A stretch of 13,074 nt of DNA, taken from NCBI GenBank assembly GCA_016200725.1, contig JACQEE010000229.1:1-13074 (forward strand), written 5' to 3'. Each line of letters opens with the position of its first letter. Position 1 is the first letter of the stretch. This document shows positions 6,260 to 12,552 of the stretch, piece after piece. The translations under genes and the position numbers were made by a program. Source of the DNA: Chloroflexota bacterium (GTDB lineage Bacteria; Chloroflexota; Dehalococcoidia; SHYB01). The notes beneath the pieces were generated by a model that worked only from the letters and a program-made list of their open reading frames with translations, did no database searches and was not told where the DNA came from.

Positions 6260-7018
6260 ATGCTCTTGAAGGACAAGATCGCGCTCGTCACCGGCGCCGG
6301 CAGCGGCATCGGCCGCGCCATCGCCCTTGAGTTGGCGCGCGAGGGCGCCGCGGTCGCTGTGCTCGACCTCAACGAGGCTGGCGCCGGCGAGACTGCGCGG
6401 CTGATCGAACAGGCGGACAGCAAAGCGTTCGCAGTTCGCTGCGACATCACCGATTCGAAACAGGTGGACGCTGCGGTCGATCAGGTCGTCAAGCGCTTTG
6501 GGCGCCTAGACGTCCTCGTGAACAACGCGGGCATCGGCGGTGGTGGTAAAGGGTTGGCCGAAACCCCCGACGAAATCATCCGCCGCACGATAGATGTCGA
6601 CCTCACCGGTCAGATGCTCGTCTCGCGGGCGGCGCTCAAGCACATGGTGGCCGCGAAGGCGGGGGCTATCGTCAGTATCGCCTCGCAGGCCGGGGTCACA
6701 GGCGTCGAACGCGCCGCCTCCTACGGTGCTGCGAAGGGCGGCGTGATCAGCCTGACGAAGTCGCTTGCCAAGGAGTTCGCCCCGCATGGCATCCGGGTCA
6801 ATTGCGTCTGCCCCGGTCCCGTCGCTACGACGATGTTTCTACAGTTCCAGGAGCGCGAGCCCGAGCGGGCCAAGCGCTACCTCGATGCCGTCCCGATGAA
6901 GCGGCCCGCCAAGCCCGAAGAGGTTGCCGCCCTTGTCGCCTTCCTCGCCTCGCCGGCCGCCTCGTACATCACTGGTGATGCCATCTCCATTGATGGCGGC
7001 ATGACGATGGCGCCGTAA
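6260..7018 (+). CDS. Short-chain dehydrogenase/reductase (classical SDR, NAD-preferring)
   Basis: A 252-residue cytoplasmic oxidoreductase, the usual length for classical SDRs. The Rossmann glycine motif TGAGSGIG is at residues 11-18. Asp36 at the end of beta-2 (VLDLN) predicts NAD(H) over NADP(H). NNAG is at 88-91, and Ser142, Tyr155 and Lys159 form the catalytic triad (YGAAK). The C-terminus has RVNCVCPGPVATTMF and ITGDAISIDGGM, typical of FabG-like or hydroxyacyl/alcohol dehydrogenases. The Asn that usually completes the tetrad (VNLTG) is Asp114 here (VDLTG). The substrate cannot be named. Start ATG 6260 has GGTGAG at 6246-6251. A TATCAT at 6219-6224 is a possible -10. Its stop faces the convergent VOC remnant 41 nt away. 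Confidence 0.93.
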   Translation: MLLKDKIALVTGAGSGIGRAIALELAREGAAVAVLDLNEAGAGETARLIEQADSKAFAVRCDITDSKQVDAAVDQVVKRFGRLDVLVNNAGIGGGGKGLAETPDEIIRRTIDVDLTGQMLVSRAALKHMVAAKAGAIVSIASQAGVTGVERAASYGAAKGGVISLTKSLAKEFAPHGIRVNCVCPGPVATTMFLQFQEREPERAKRYLDAVPMKRPAKPEEVAALVAFLASPAASYITGDAISIDGGMTMAP

Positions 7019-7059
7019 ATCCGGCTATACCTTGAGTCGAGGCTGACCCGGCATGGGTG

Positions 7060-7278
7060 TCACTTCTGTGCGAATGGATCGATGGCGGAACCCTGGAAAT
7101 TGAACATCCAATTGACGCCGTATCTATCGGTCACCATCCCGAAGCGACTGGCCCAGAACGTCTCCTGCAGGGGCATCGTTACCTGTCCCTTATCGCCCAA
7201 TGCCTTGAACAGGCGCTCGGCCTCTTGAGCACTGTCGCAATTGCCGTCGAAGTTCAAATAGGCCGTAAGTTCTTTCAT
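7060..7278 (-). CDS. Internally deleted PhnB-like VOC-fold protein
   Basis: A 72-residue product joining the two ends of a PhnB-type VOC (glyoxalase/bleomycin-resistance fold) protein. Residues 1-14 (MKELTAYLNFDGNC) match the family N-terminus. Residues 15 onward (DSAQEAERLFKALGDKGQ, TMPLQETFWASRFGMVTDRY, GVNWMFNF) match its C-terminal end. Full-length relatives are about 135-150 residues, so some 65-75 central residues are gone, in frame and without a stop. It may be a decaying gene or a functional half-fold that dimerises. ATG 7278 is chosen because GGAG lies 6 nt upstream; ATGs at 7281 and 7290 are also in frame. It is the last gene of the minus-strand cluster. Confidence 0.72.
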   Translation of the reverse strand: MKELTAYLNFDGNCDSAQEAERLFKALGDKGQVTMPLQETFWASRFGMVTDRYGVNWMFNFQGSAIDPFAQK

Positions 7279-7351
7279 CATCTGCTCCATTTGAATGAAG
7301 TATCGTCCGCATAGGATAGCGCTCCCTCGCCAACAGGTGCCACCTAATCTG

Positions 7352-8014
7352 TCAGACCTTGATTTGCCGCAAGGCCCCAAGAATCGCGGTGGGCTCGAGC
7401 CGGCGACGGTAGTCGGCGTCGACGTGTGCCAGGCGTACGCGTCCATCGCGGGCGATGACGAATGTGCCAGGCATCGGCAGTTCGAGACCATCTACTCCGT
7501 TGTACTTGGGCAAGAAGTCCCTATACCGTTGCTGGAGGCGCGGGGTCCAAGCGAAGGCAAGGCCGTACTGTCGCGCGACGCCGTTGCCTCGATCGCTGAG
7601 CACGTCGAAGGCAAGCGCGTTCTTCTCGGCTGTGGTGAGCGAAGCATCAGGCGTCTGCGGTGAAATTGCGATGAGCGACGCCCTCAACGCTGCGAACTCA
7701 TCGAGATGCGACTGATAGACCCGCAACTGCAGGTTGCAGTACGGTCACCAGCCGCCGCGGTAAAAGACCAGAACGACGGAGCCGCGTGTCAGTCGCTCGG
7801 TCAGCGCAACCTGCTCGCCACGCTGGTTGGGCAACGTGAAGTCTGGCGCTGTCTCGCCTTGGTGAAGGGCTCGTCCTACTGCCCCAGACGAGACGAGCAG
7901 CGCAAGCTGCTCGTCGACGGCCTGCCGCATCTCCAGGGGCGTCTGCGCCGCCGACCGTTCACGGATGGCGGCGAGTTGCCGCTCGAGTTCTCCTTCGCCT
8001 GGCGACTCGCTCAC
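7352..8014 (-). CDS. Selenocysteine-containing peroxiredoxin-like protein (AhpC/TSA family), TGA at 7745-7747 read as Sec
   Basis: Read through one in-frame TGA this gives a 220-residue thioredoxin-fold protein of the AhpC/TSA peroxiredoxin-like family, expected to reduce peroxides or disulfides. Residues 1-50 are helical; GETAPDFTLPNQRGEQVALT starts the fold; the active site is VLVFYRGGW-U90-PYC93-NLQLRVYQ, where family members have CPYC. Downstream LIAISPQTPDASLTTAEKNA, VLSDRGNGVARQYGL, LPMPGTFVIARDG and AHVDADYRRRLEP all match the family. Homology continues on both sides of the TGA with no other defect, so a random nonsense mutation is unlikely. A SECIS-like hairpin follows at 7704-7728. 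The start is GTG 8014, whose GTGA overlaps the TGA stop of the EthD-like gene, so translation is probably coupled. The terminal stop is also TGA. Without recoding only the first 89 residues would be made. Confidence 0.87.
7704..7728 (-). promoter_or_regulatory. SECIS-like hairpin directing Sec insertion at the TGA 7745-7747
   Basis: On the minus strand, inside the coding sequence, AGTTGCG pairs with CGCATCT. All pair except one internal T-T mismatch (A-T, G-C, T-T, T-A, G-C, C-G, G-C). The 11-nt loop begins GGTC. The loop starts 23 nt after the TGA, within the spacing expected of bacterial SECIS elements. The GTTGCGGGTCT stretch closely resembles the upper stem and GGUC loop of the E. coli fdhF SECIS (GUUGCAGGUCU, from memory), which SelB recognises. 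Confidence 0.65.
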
Positions 8015-8715
8015 GCGCTTACACGCTTGAACGAGTTGACGTACCAGATCTCTAGCGACGGGTGCATCTGCCAGTCCTTCATCGCCGGCGTGTCCTTGCC
8101 CAGGCGCTGCTCGACGAGTTTCGGGAACGTGGCCTGGTCGCGGATGTGGTCGTCCGACACCATCTCGTAGAGGTGCAGGATGTTCGGACCCTCGGTCGCG
8201 GAAACCGCGTTCTCGTAGCGCGTGATCATCGTGTAGCCCGGCGGGTCCACCTCGGCGATCCAGCGGATGTGCACGAACTTGCCCCAGCGGTGGAAGTCCT
8301 CGTCGCCGCGCACCAGCACCAGGTTGATGCCGTTGATCGGCTTCTCGGAAAGATGGCCCTGCCCCGGCTCCGGGCGTCGACGGTACATCGTCAGGAACGT
8401 CGTCTCGAGGGCGGGATGCAGGCGACCGGACTTCTTCCAGACCTCCCAGCGGTGCATGACCGCGTCGTAGGCCTTGCGCGAGTCCTGCCAGTCCGTCTCG
8501 TAGACCGTGAGCCACTTCGCCTCTTTGACGCGGCGCGGGTACTCTGGACGATTCGGCTTGCAGTTCTCGAAGCGCAGCCCCTTGTACAGTGCTCCCGTCG
8601 CCACCATATCGGGGATGTGCGTGCGCTCGTACCAGGCGTTGAAGTCCTCAAGCGCTTTCGCGTCGGTGCAATTCGCCATCTCCAGGAGCACGCCGGTCGG
8701 TGAACGGTCTTCCAT
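8011..8715 (-). CDS. EthD-like dimeric alpha/beta-barrel protein, function unknown
   Basis: A 234-residue protein that appears to contain two ferredoxin-like halves. The first begins GVLLEMANCTDAKALEDFNA and has WYERTHIPDMVATGALYKGL (residues 28-47), the WY..(T)H.P.M signature reminiscent of EthD and related dimeric barrels. The second begins near INGINLVLVRGDEDFHRWGK and includes FVHIRWIAEV. EthD-like proteins accompany degradation of ethers and aromatics, but the family is broad and no reaction can be assigned. The start is ATG 8715 with AGGAGG at 8721-8726, 5 nt away, a strong ribosome binding site. Its stop overlaps the GTG of the selenoprotein gene. A palindromic repeat lies just upstream (8736-8771), between it and the VOC gene. 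Confidence 0.72.
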   Translation of the reverse strand: MEDRSPTGVLLEMANCTDAKALEDFNAWYERTHIPDMVATGALYKGLRFENCKPNRPEYPRRVKEAKWLTVYETDWQDSRKAYDAVMHRWEVWKKSGRLHPALETTFLTMYRRRPEPGQGHLSEKPINGINLVLVRGDEDFHRWGKFVHIRWIAEVDPPGYTMITRYENAVSATEGPNILHLYEMVSDDHIRDQATFPKLVEQRLGKDTPAMKDWQMHPSLEIWYVNSFKRVSA

Positions 8716-8735
8716 GACTGCCTCCTACCGATGAG

Positions 8736-8771
8736 CCCGTTCGCCCTGAGCCTGTCGAAGGGCTGAACGGG
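8736..8771. repeat. Dispersed palindromic repeat, copy 2 (between VOC and EthD-like genes)
   Basis: A 12-bp GC-rich stem with one bulged T (8736-8747 with 8759-8771) encloses an 11-nt loop ending CTGTCGA. Arms begin CCCGTTCGCCCT and end AGGGCTGAACGGG. It matches the element at 1860-1892 in the same orientation. No T-tract follows on either strand, so it is not an intrinsic terminator. Confidence 0.78.
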
Positions 8772-8780
8772 CGGTTGCTG

Positions 8781-9200
8781 TTACCGCTGCTGGATCAATT
8801 CGATCAACTGCCCATCCGGATCTTTCACGAACACCGCCGCCACCAGGTTCGTGTCATCGAGAACCTGGCCACCGAGATCCTTGATCTTCTTCAACGTCGC
8901 GGGCATGTCTCTTACATTCAGCGAGATATGGGTCAGCCCCGGCTCGTTCATAGCTCGCTCGCGTTGAGGCGCTGTGCCTGGCTGCGAGTAGTAAAGCAAC
9001 TCCAGGGTGAACCCTTCGCGGACGAGGTACACGGCGTGCAATTTCAGCGGTAACTTCACGCGCAGCAGCTTCGACGTGCCCTCGCCCTCGACGGTCAGTT
9101 CCCGGTCGTACTTGAACCCCAGCGCCTGTTCATAGAACTTCCGCGAGCGCTCCACGTTCGTCACGCAATGACCGATATGGTTGAACTTGGTGACTGTCAC
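8781..9200 (-). CDS. VOC-superfamily protein (glyoxalase I/extradiol dioxygenase fold)
   Basis: A 139-residue protein with two beta-alpha-beta-beta-beta modules. The metal-binding quartet is complete: His8 (FNHIGHCV), Glu67 (TLELLYY), His91 (LTHISLNV) and Glu134 (DGQLIELI). The set fits lactoylglutathione lyases, methylmalonyl-CoA epimerases and related enzymes using Fe, Zn, Ni or Mn. VRDMPATLKKIKDLGGQ and VFVKDPDGQ are typical of the C-terminal module. The reaction cannot be fixed from sequence. The start is GTG 9200, supported by GGAGG at 9208-9212, 7 nt away. It lies 29 nt after the cupin gene and probably shares its transcript. Confidence 0.9.
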   Translation of the reverse strand: MTVTKFNHIGHCVTNVERSRKFYEQALGFKYDRELTVEGEGTSKLLRVKLPLKLHAVYLVREGFTLELLYYSQPGTAPQRERAMNEPGLTHISLNVRDMPATLKKIKDLGGQVLDDTNLVAAVFVKDPDGQLIELIQQR

Positions 9201-9229
9201 CCTAGCCCTCCCTGCCTCTGACTCCGACC

Positions 9230-9538
9230 TTACTTCTTGACCTCGATGATCAAGTTCCGCCAGCGCTTGTTGTCCACGTTCGTCGCCGTGTGCACCTCGC
9301 CGTTGCTCTTTACCCAGATGAGATTGTCGGCGACGAACTCTACCTCGCTACGCTTGTCATTGATCATGTCCGCGGTCATCTTGGCGTTCTCGAGCACCAC
9401 GATGAAGTAGTCATGGTCGTGGTCGTGCGGCCCGACCGTCTCGCCCGGCATGATCACCTGGTCCCAGACGCGCACCTTGTCGTTCTCCCACAGCACAAAG
9501 TCCCCCACCTGCTTGCCAAGGTTGCGATTCTTCGCCAT
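9230..9538 (-). CDS. Small single-domain cupin protein
   Basis: A 102-residue protein with one conserved beta-barrel domain. Cupin motif 1 is MPGETVGPHDHDHDYFIVVL (His38, His40 and His42 are candidate metal ligands, though the usual Glu of motif 1 is not clearly present). Motif 2 is NGEVHTATN (His83, Asn87), matching G-X2-H-X3-N. Such small cupins include dioxygenases, isomerases and binding proteins; the substrate is unknown. ATG 9538 is chosen because GGAGG (9543-9547) precedes it by 4 nt; an upstream in-frame start at 9604 would add a low-complexity Gly/Ala/Pro stretch. It is the first gene of the minus-strand cluster and is divergent from the synthase-like gene at 9670 (131-nt gap). Confidence 0.83.
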   Translation of the reverse strand: MAKNRNLGKQVGDFVLWENDKVRVWDQVIMPGETVGPHDHDHDYFIVVLENAKMTADMINDKRSEVEFVADNLIWVKSNGEVHTATNVDNKRWRNLIIEVKK

Positions 9539-9669
9539 GTCTCCTCCGCATCCGGAAAGTGCCGCGATGGTAGCACCCGCTCCAGGGGGCGTCAAAACGT
9601 GCATCTACTCCTGGACGACAGGTAGCAAGTGGCTCATGTATACTATCTGCCGCTGCTCAAGGAGGTCCA

Positions 9670-11085
9670 ATGTCGGGGATAAGTGCTGTCGGCGCCAACA
9701 TTCCGATGTACCGCCTGGCGCGTAAGGCGTTCGCGGACGCGTGGGGAACGGGTGGTGGGGCGGGCGAGCGCAGCGTAGTCAACCACGATGAAGACACCAT
9801 GACGATGGCGGTGAACGCCGTCGTAGATCTGCTGAAAGCAGCCGGGCGTGACGGTGTCGACGCTGTCTACTTCGCGTCCACCACGCCCACCTATCGCGAG
9901 AAGTCGTCTGCCGTGTTCATCGCCGCCGCCGCCGATCTACCCGCGTCGGTGCGCACTGCTGATTTCGGCAACACGCTGCGCGCGGGGACGCAGGCGCTCT
10001 TAGCCGCGCTCGACGCGGTGAACGCGGGGACGGCCAAGAATGTGCTCGTTGTCGCCTCCGATGCTCGCAACGGCTACCCGCGCTCCGACTTTGAGTCCGC
10101 CTTCGGCGATGCCGCCGCCGCGGTGCTCGTGACCAAAGACGCCGCAACACAGGTGCTTTCGCGAGCGACTACCTCCAACGAGATCAACGACATCTGGCGC
10201 CGCGATAGCGATGACTTCGTCCGCTCGTGGGAAGACCGTTTCATCGTCCAGCACGGTTACGAGGCCTCGATGAAGGCCGCGGTCCAAGCCGCGCTCAAGC
10301 AGGCCAACCTCAAGCCTGCCGACGTAACCAAAGTTGCCATGTACGGCCCCGAGACGCGCAGCCACGCTGGGCTCGTCCGCTCGCTCGGCTTCGACCCGAA
10401 GCAAGTGCAGGACCCGCTCCTCGGCAGTGTTGGTAACGTCGGCGCCGCTCATGCGCTGCTCGTACTTGCTGCCGCGCTCGAGCAGGCCAAACCCGGCGAT
10501 AAGGTGCTCGTTGCGAGTTACGGCGACGGCGCCGACGCCCTCGTGCTCGAGGTCAAACAGCCTGTGAAGCACGCGCGAGGCGTCGCTGGCCATCTGGCCT
10601 CCAAGCGCCCGCTCCCCTCGTACGAGCGCTTCGTCGCTTACCGTAATGTCGTCACCACCAATCCCGAGGCTCCGCTGCGCGTCGAGGCCTGGGCCGGTTC
10701 AACTGTGGCCTGGCGCGACCAGAGGCAGACGATCCGCCTCCATGCTGGCAAATGTAACCAGTGCGGCACTACGGCGCATCCAATCCAGCGCGTGTGCTAC
10801 AACTGTCGCAGCAAGGACAACTTCACAGAAGTGCGCCTGTACGATAAGCCCGCGCAGGTCTACGCCTTCACCAGGGACAACCTGGCCGGCGGCCTTGAGC
10901 CCCCGGTGCTCAACTGCGTCATCGAGTCCGACGAAGGCAAGGCGCGGATCTTTGCCATCATGACGGACGCCGACCCGGCGAAATTGGCCATCGGTCAGCG
11001 CGTCGAGTTCACCTTCCGCAAGATGCACGAAGCGGCATACCAGCACAACTACTACTGGAAGGTTCGCCCGGTCGACGGCAAGTAG
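9670..11085 (+). CDS. HMG-CoA synthase-like (thiolase-fold) protein fused to a DUF35 zinc-ribbon/OB domain
   Basis: A 471-residue fusion. Residues 1-300 form a thiolase fold like archaeal HMG-CoA synthase/KAS III: ISAVGANIPMYRL, NHDEDTMTMAV (Glu41), VYFASTTPTYREKSSA, the nucleophile-elbow region TADFGNTLRAGT, and GSVGNVGAAHALL with the conserved Asn. The position of the catalytic Cys (archaeal FACKAGT) is Leu103, and the catalytic-His region (HQPN) reads MYGPE (224-228), so condensing chemistry is unlikely. Residues about 350-471 are DUF35: zinc ribbon Cys362-X2-Cys365-X10-Cys376-X2-Cys379, then an OB fold (QVYAFTRDNLAGG to VEFTFRKM). In archaea DUF35 bridges thiolase and HMG-CoA synthase; here the thiolase gene follows by 32 nt, so this is probably its partner subunit. 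Start ATG 9670 has a full AAGGAGGT at 9659-9666; ACGACA-18-TATACT (9615-9644) is a weak promoter candidate. Confidence 0.88.
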   Translation: MSGISAVGANIPMYRLARKAFADAWGTGGGAGERSVVNHDEDTMTMAVNAVVDLLKAAGRDGVDAVYFASTTPTYREKSSAVFIAAAADLPASVRTADFGNTLRAGTQALLAALDAVNAGTAKNVLVVASDARNGYPRSDFESAFGDAAAAVLVTKDAATQVLSRATTSNEINDIWRRDSDDFVRSWEDRFIVQHGYEASMKAAVQAALKQANLKPADVTKVAMYGPETRSHAGLVRSLGFDPKQVQDPLLGSVGNVGAAHALLVLAAALEQAKPGDKVLVASYGDGADALVLEVKQPVKHARGVAGHLASKRPLPSYERFVAYRNVVTTNPEAPLRVEAWAGSTVAWRDQRQTIRLHAGKCNQCGTTAHPIQRVCYNCRSKDNFTEVRLYDKPAQVYAFTRDNLAGGLEPPVLNCVIESDEGKARIFAIMTDADPAKLAIGQRVEFTFRKMHEAAYQHNYYWKVRPVDGK

Positions 11086-11117
11086 CCCCAAGCACAGCAA
11101 ATTCGAAGGGAGTCCGA

Positions 11118-12302
11118 ATGGGCACCATCAAGGACAAAGTCGCGATCGTGGGCATGGGCTGCAGCAAGTTCGGCGAGCGCTGGGAGTCCGGCCCCGAGGA
11201 CATGATCATCGAGGCCGCGTATGAGGCCTATCAGGACGCCGGCATCGAGCCCGGCGATATCCAGGCCGCGTGGGTCGGCACGCTCCGCTCCGGCGAGGCG
11301 GCCGCCATCATCGCCGATACGCTCAAGTTCAAGAACATCCCCATCACCCGCGTCGAGAACTGGTGCGCTACCGGCCACGAAGCCCTTCGCAACGCCGTCT
11401 TCGGCGTCGCCTCCGGCATGTACGACGTCGCGATGGCCATCGGCTTCGAGAAGCTGAAAGACACCGGCTTCGGCGGTCTTGGCGTCGGCCGCGGCCAGAA
11501 CCCGGTCCTCCAGGCCCGCGCCACCGCGCCCTCCTACTTCTCCTTCATCGCCAACCGCTACTTCCACACCTACGGCATCAAGGACGACGAGGGCAAGGAG
11601 CTGCTGGCGCGCATCTCGGTCAAGAACCACCACAACGGCACCATGTCCCCGAAGGCCCACTTCCAGAAAGAAATTACGATGGATCAGGTGCTCAAGGCGC
11701 CGATCATTGCCTGGCCCCTCGGCCTCTTCGACTGCTGCCCGACCACCGACGGCGCCGCCGCCGCGATCATCTGCCGCGCCGACCTCGCGAAGCGCTTCCG
11801 CCCGGATCCCGTCTACATCAAGGGCATCGGCTTCTCCGTGGACTCCATGCTGCCGATGACGCGCCCCGGCTTCGACTACCTCGGCTTCGAGGCGAATCGC
11901 CAGGCCGCGCGACAGGCCTACGAGCAGGCCGGCGTCACCCACCCGCGGAAGGAAATCGACCTCGCCGTTGTCCACGACTGCTTCACGATTACCGAGATGG
12001 TCATCTACGAAGACCTCGGCTTCAGCCCGAAGGGCAAGGCTCCTGAGGACGTCAAGGCCGGCACGTTCACGCTCGAAGGTGAACTGCCCGTCAACACGGA
12101 TGGCGGCCTCAAGTCTTTCGGCCACCCCGTCGGCGCGAGCGGCCTGCGCACCGCCTACGAGATCTACAAGCAGTTGCAGAACAAGGCGGGTCCTCGGCAG
12201 GTCAAGAACGCCGAACTCGGCCTCTGCCACACCCTCGGCGGCCCGCCCCAGGTCGCCTGCGTGACGATTCTCGGCAACAACCCGCCGACGAACTTCAAGT
12301 AG
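11118..12302 (+). CDS. SCP-x-type thiolase (acetyl-CoA acetyltransferase family)
   Basis: A 394-residue thiolase of the sterol-carrier-protein-x type, using CoA thioesters in thiolytic cleavage or condensation. The active-site parts are intact: nucleophile Cys83 (RVENWCATG), His286 within HDCF (VVHDCFTITEM, Cys288), GLKSFGHPVGASG with His336, and the late CHTLGG (Cys370). An N-terminal KDKVAIVGMGCSKFGERWE is typical of this subfamily, which lacks a fused SCP2 domain in bacteria and often works with a separate DUF35 protein. The start is ATG 11118 with AAGGGAG at 11106-11112. It forms an operon with the synthase-like/DUF35 fusion and ends at the terminator at 12322-12346. A role in fatty acid, sterol or terpenoid chain degradation is plausible but unproven. 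Confidence 0.93.
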   Translation: MGTIKDKVAIVGMGCSKFGERWESGPEDMIIEAAYEAYQDAGIEPGDIQAAWVGTLRSGEAAAIIADTLKFKNIPITRVENWCATGHEALRNAVFGVASGMYDVAMAIGFEKLKDTGFGGLGVGRGQNPVLQARATAPSYFSFIANRYFHTYGIKDDEGKELLARISVKNHHNGTMSPKAHFQKEITMDQVLKAPIIAWPLGLFDCCPTTDGAAAAIICRADLAKRFRPDPVYIKGIGFSVDSMLPMTRPGFDYLGFEANRQAARQAYEQAGVTHPRKEIDLAVVHDCFTITEMVIYEDLGFSPKGKAPEDVKAGTFTLEGELPVNTDGGLKSFGHPVGASGLRTAYEIYKQLQNKAGPRQVKNAELGLCHTLGGPPQVACVTILGNNPPTNFK

Positions 12303-12321
12303 CGATAGGCCACGAGCAGCG

Positions 12322-12346
12322 AGGCCCCGGGAGACCGGGGCCTTTT
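12322..12346 (+). terminator. Rho-independent terminator after the thiolase gene
   Basis: A 9-bp stem (AGGCCCCGG at 12322-12330 with CCGGGGCCT at 12335-12343) is capped by a GAGA tetraloop of the GNRA type and followed by TTTT (12343-12346, the first T being paired). It lies 20 nt after the thiolase stop. Confidence 0.9.
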
Positions 12347-12358
12347 CGTTGGCAATAA

Positions 12359-12364
12359 TATAAT
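12359..12364 (+). promoter_or_regulatory. Candidate -10 box upstream of the 49-residue gene
   Basis: A perfect TATAAT lies 38 nt before the ATG at 12403 and just after the thiolase terminator. No good -35 is seen at 16-18 nt (TTGGCA at 12349 is only 4 nt away). The predicted transcription start would fall at or near the C10 tract (12370-12379). Confidence 0.35.
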
Positions 12365-12369
12365 TGACG

Positions 12370-12379
12370 CCCCCCCCCC
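12370..12379. repeat. Homopolymeric C10 tract
   Basis: Ten consecutive C lie between the TATAAT box and the ribosome binding site of the following small gene. Such a run is the longest homopolymer I see in the window and is prone to slipped-strand length change, or to sequencing error. Confidence 0.9.
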
Positions 12380-12402
12380 AATAGATTCCGAGGGAAGCGA
12401 TC

Positions 12403-12552
12403 ATGTTCAAGCCGCGATTCGAGTTTTCATGGCGGGCCGCTTTCGTCGGGTGCTACCTCACGCCCGAGCGTGATCGGCTTTGGGTGTGCCTGATCCCGTT
12501 CGTGCCGCTCTACATCAGGCTACGCCCCGCCCCGCCGAGTAAGGAGAAGTGA
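12403..12552 (+). CDS. Small protein of 49 residues, function unknown
   Basis: The product starts MFKPRFEFSWRAAFVGCYLT, continues PERDRLWVCLIPFVPLYIRL, and ends RPAPPSKEK. The pattern (basic start, FEFSWR, a GCY segment, then LWVCLIPFVPLYIRL) resembles short uncharacterised proteins found in phages and bacteria (FEWRDLW..G.Y ... LYICLLP.LPI.I); this likeness is from memory. The hydrophobic stretch at residues 26-40 is too short and interrupted by prolines to be a confident membrane helix. ATG 12403 has GAGGGA at 12390-12395, about 7 nt away, a good ribosome binding site, which is the main support that it is real. It stands alone after a terminator. Confidence 0.6.
   Translation: MFKPRFEFSWRAAFVGCYLTPERDRLWVCLIPFVPLYIRLRPAPPSKEK

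Noticed and set aside
7352..7726. Separate truncated peroxiredoxin gene starting at an internal TTG
   Set aside because: It would lack the thioredoxin-fold start and the active site, has no ribosome binding site, and is in frame with the upstream part across the TGA.
7748..8515. 256-codon minus-strand open frame ending at the TGA 7745-7747
   Set aside because: Its part upstream of 8014 overlaps the EthD-like gene out of frame and is Arg/Gly/His-rich; only the portion from GTG 8014 is the true N-terminus of the Sec-peroxiredoxin.
8062..8703. 213-codon plus-strand open frame
   Set aside because: It is the shadow of the EthD-like gene on the opposite strand; its composition is rich in Val, Arg, Leu and Asp and no domain is visible.
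11052..12410. 452-codon minus-strand open frame opposite the thiolase gene
   Set aside because: It is the antisense of a clear thiolase, with low-complexity Val/Ala/Asp/Gly/Leu composition and no recognisable domain.
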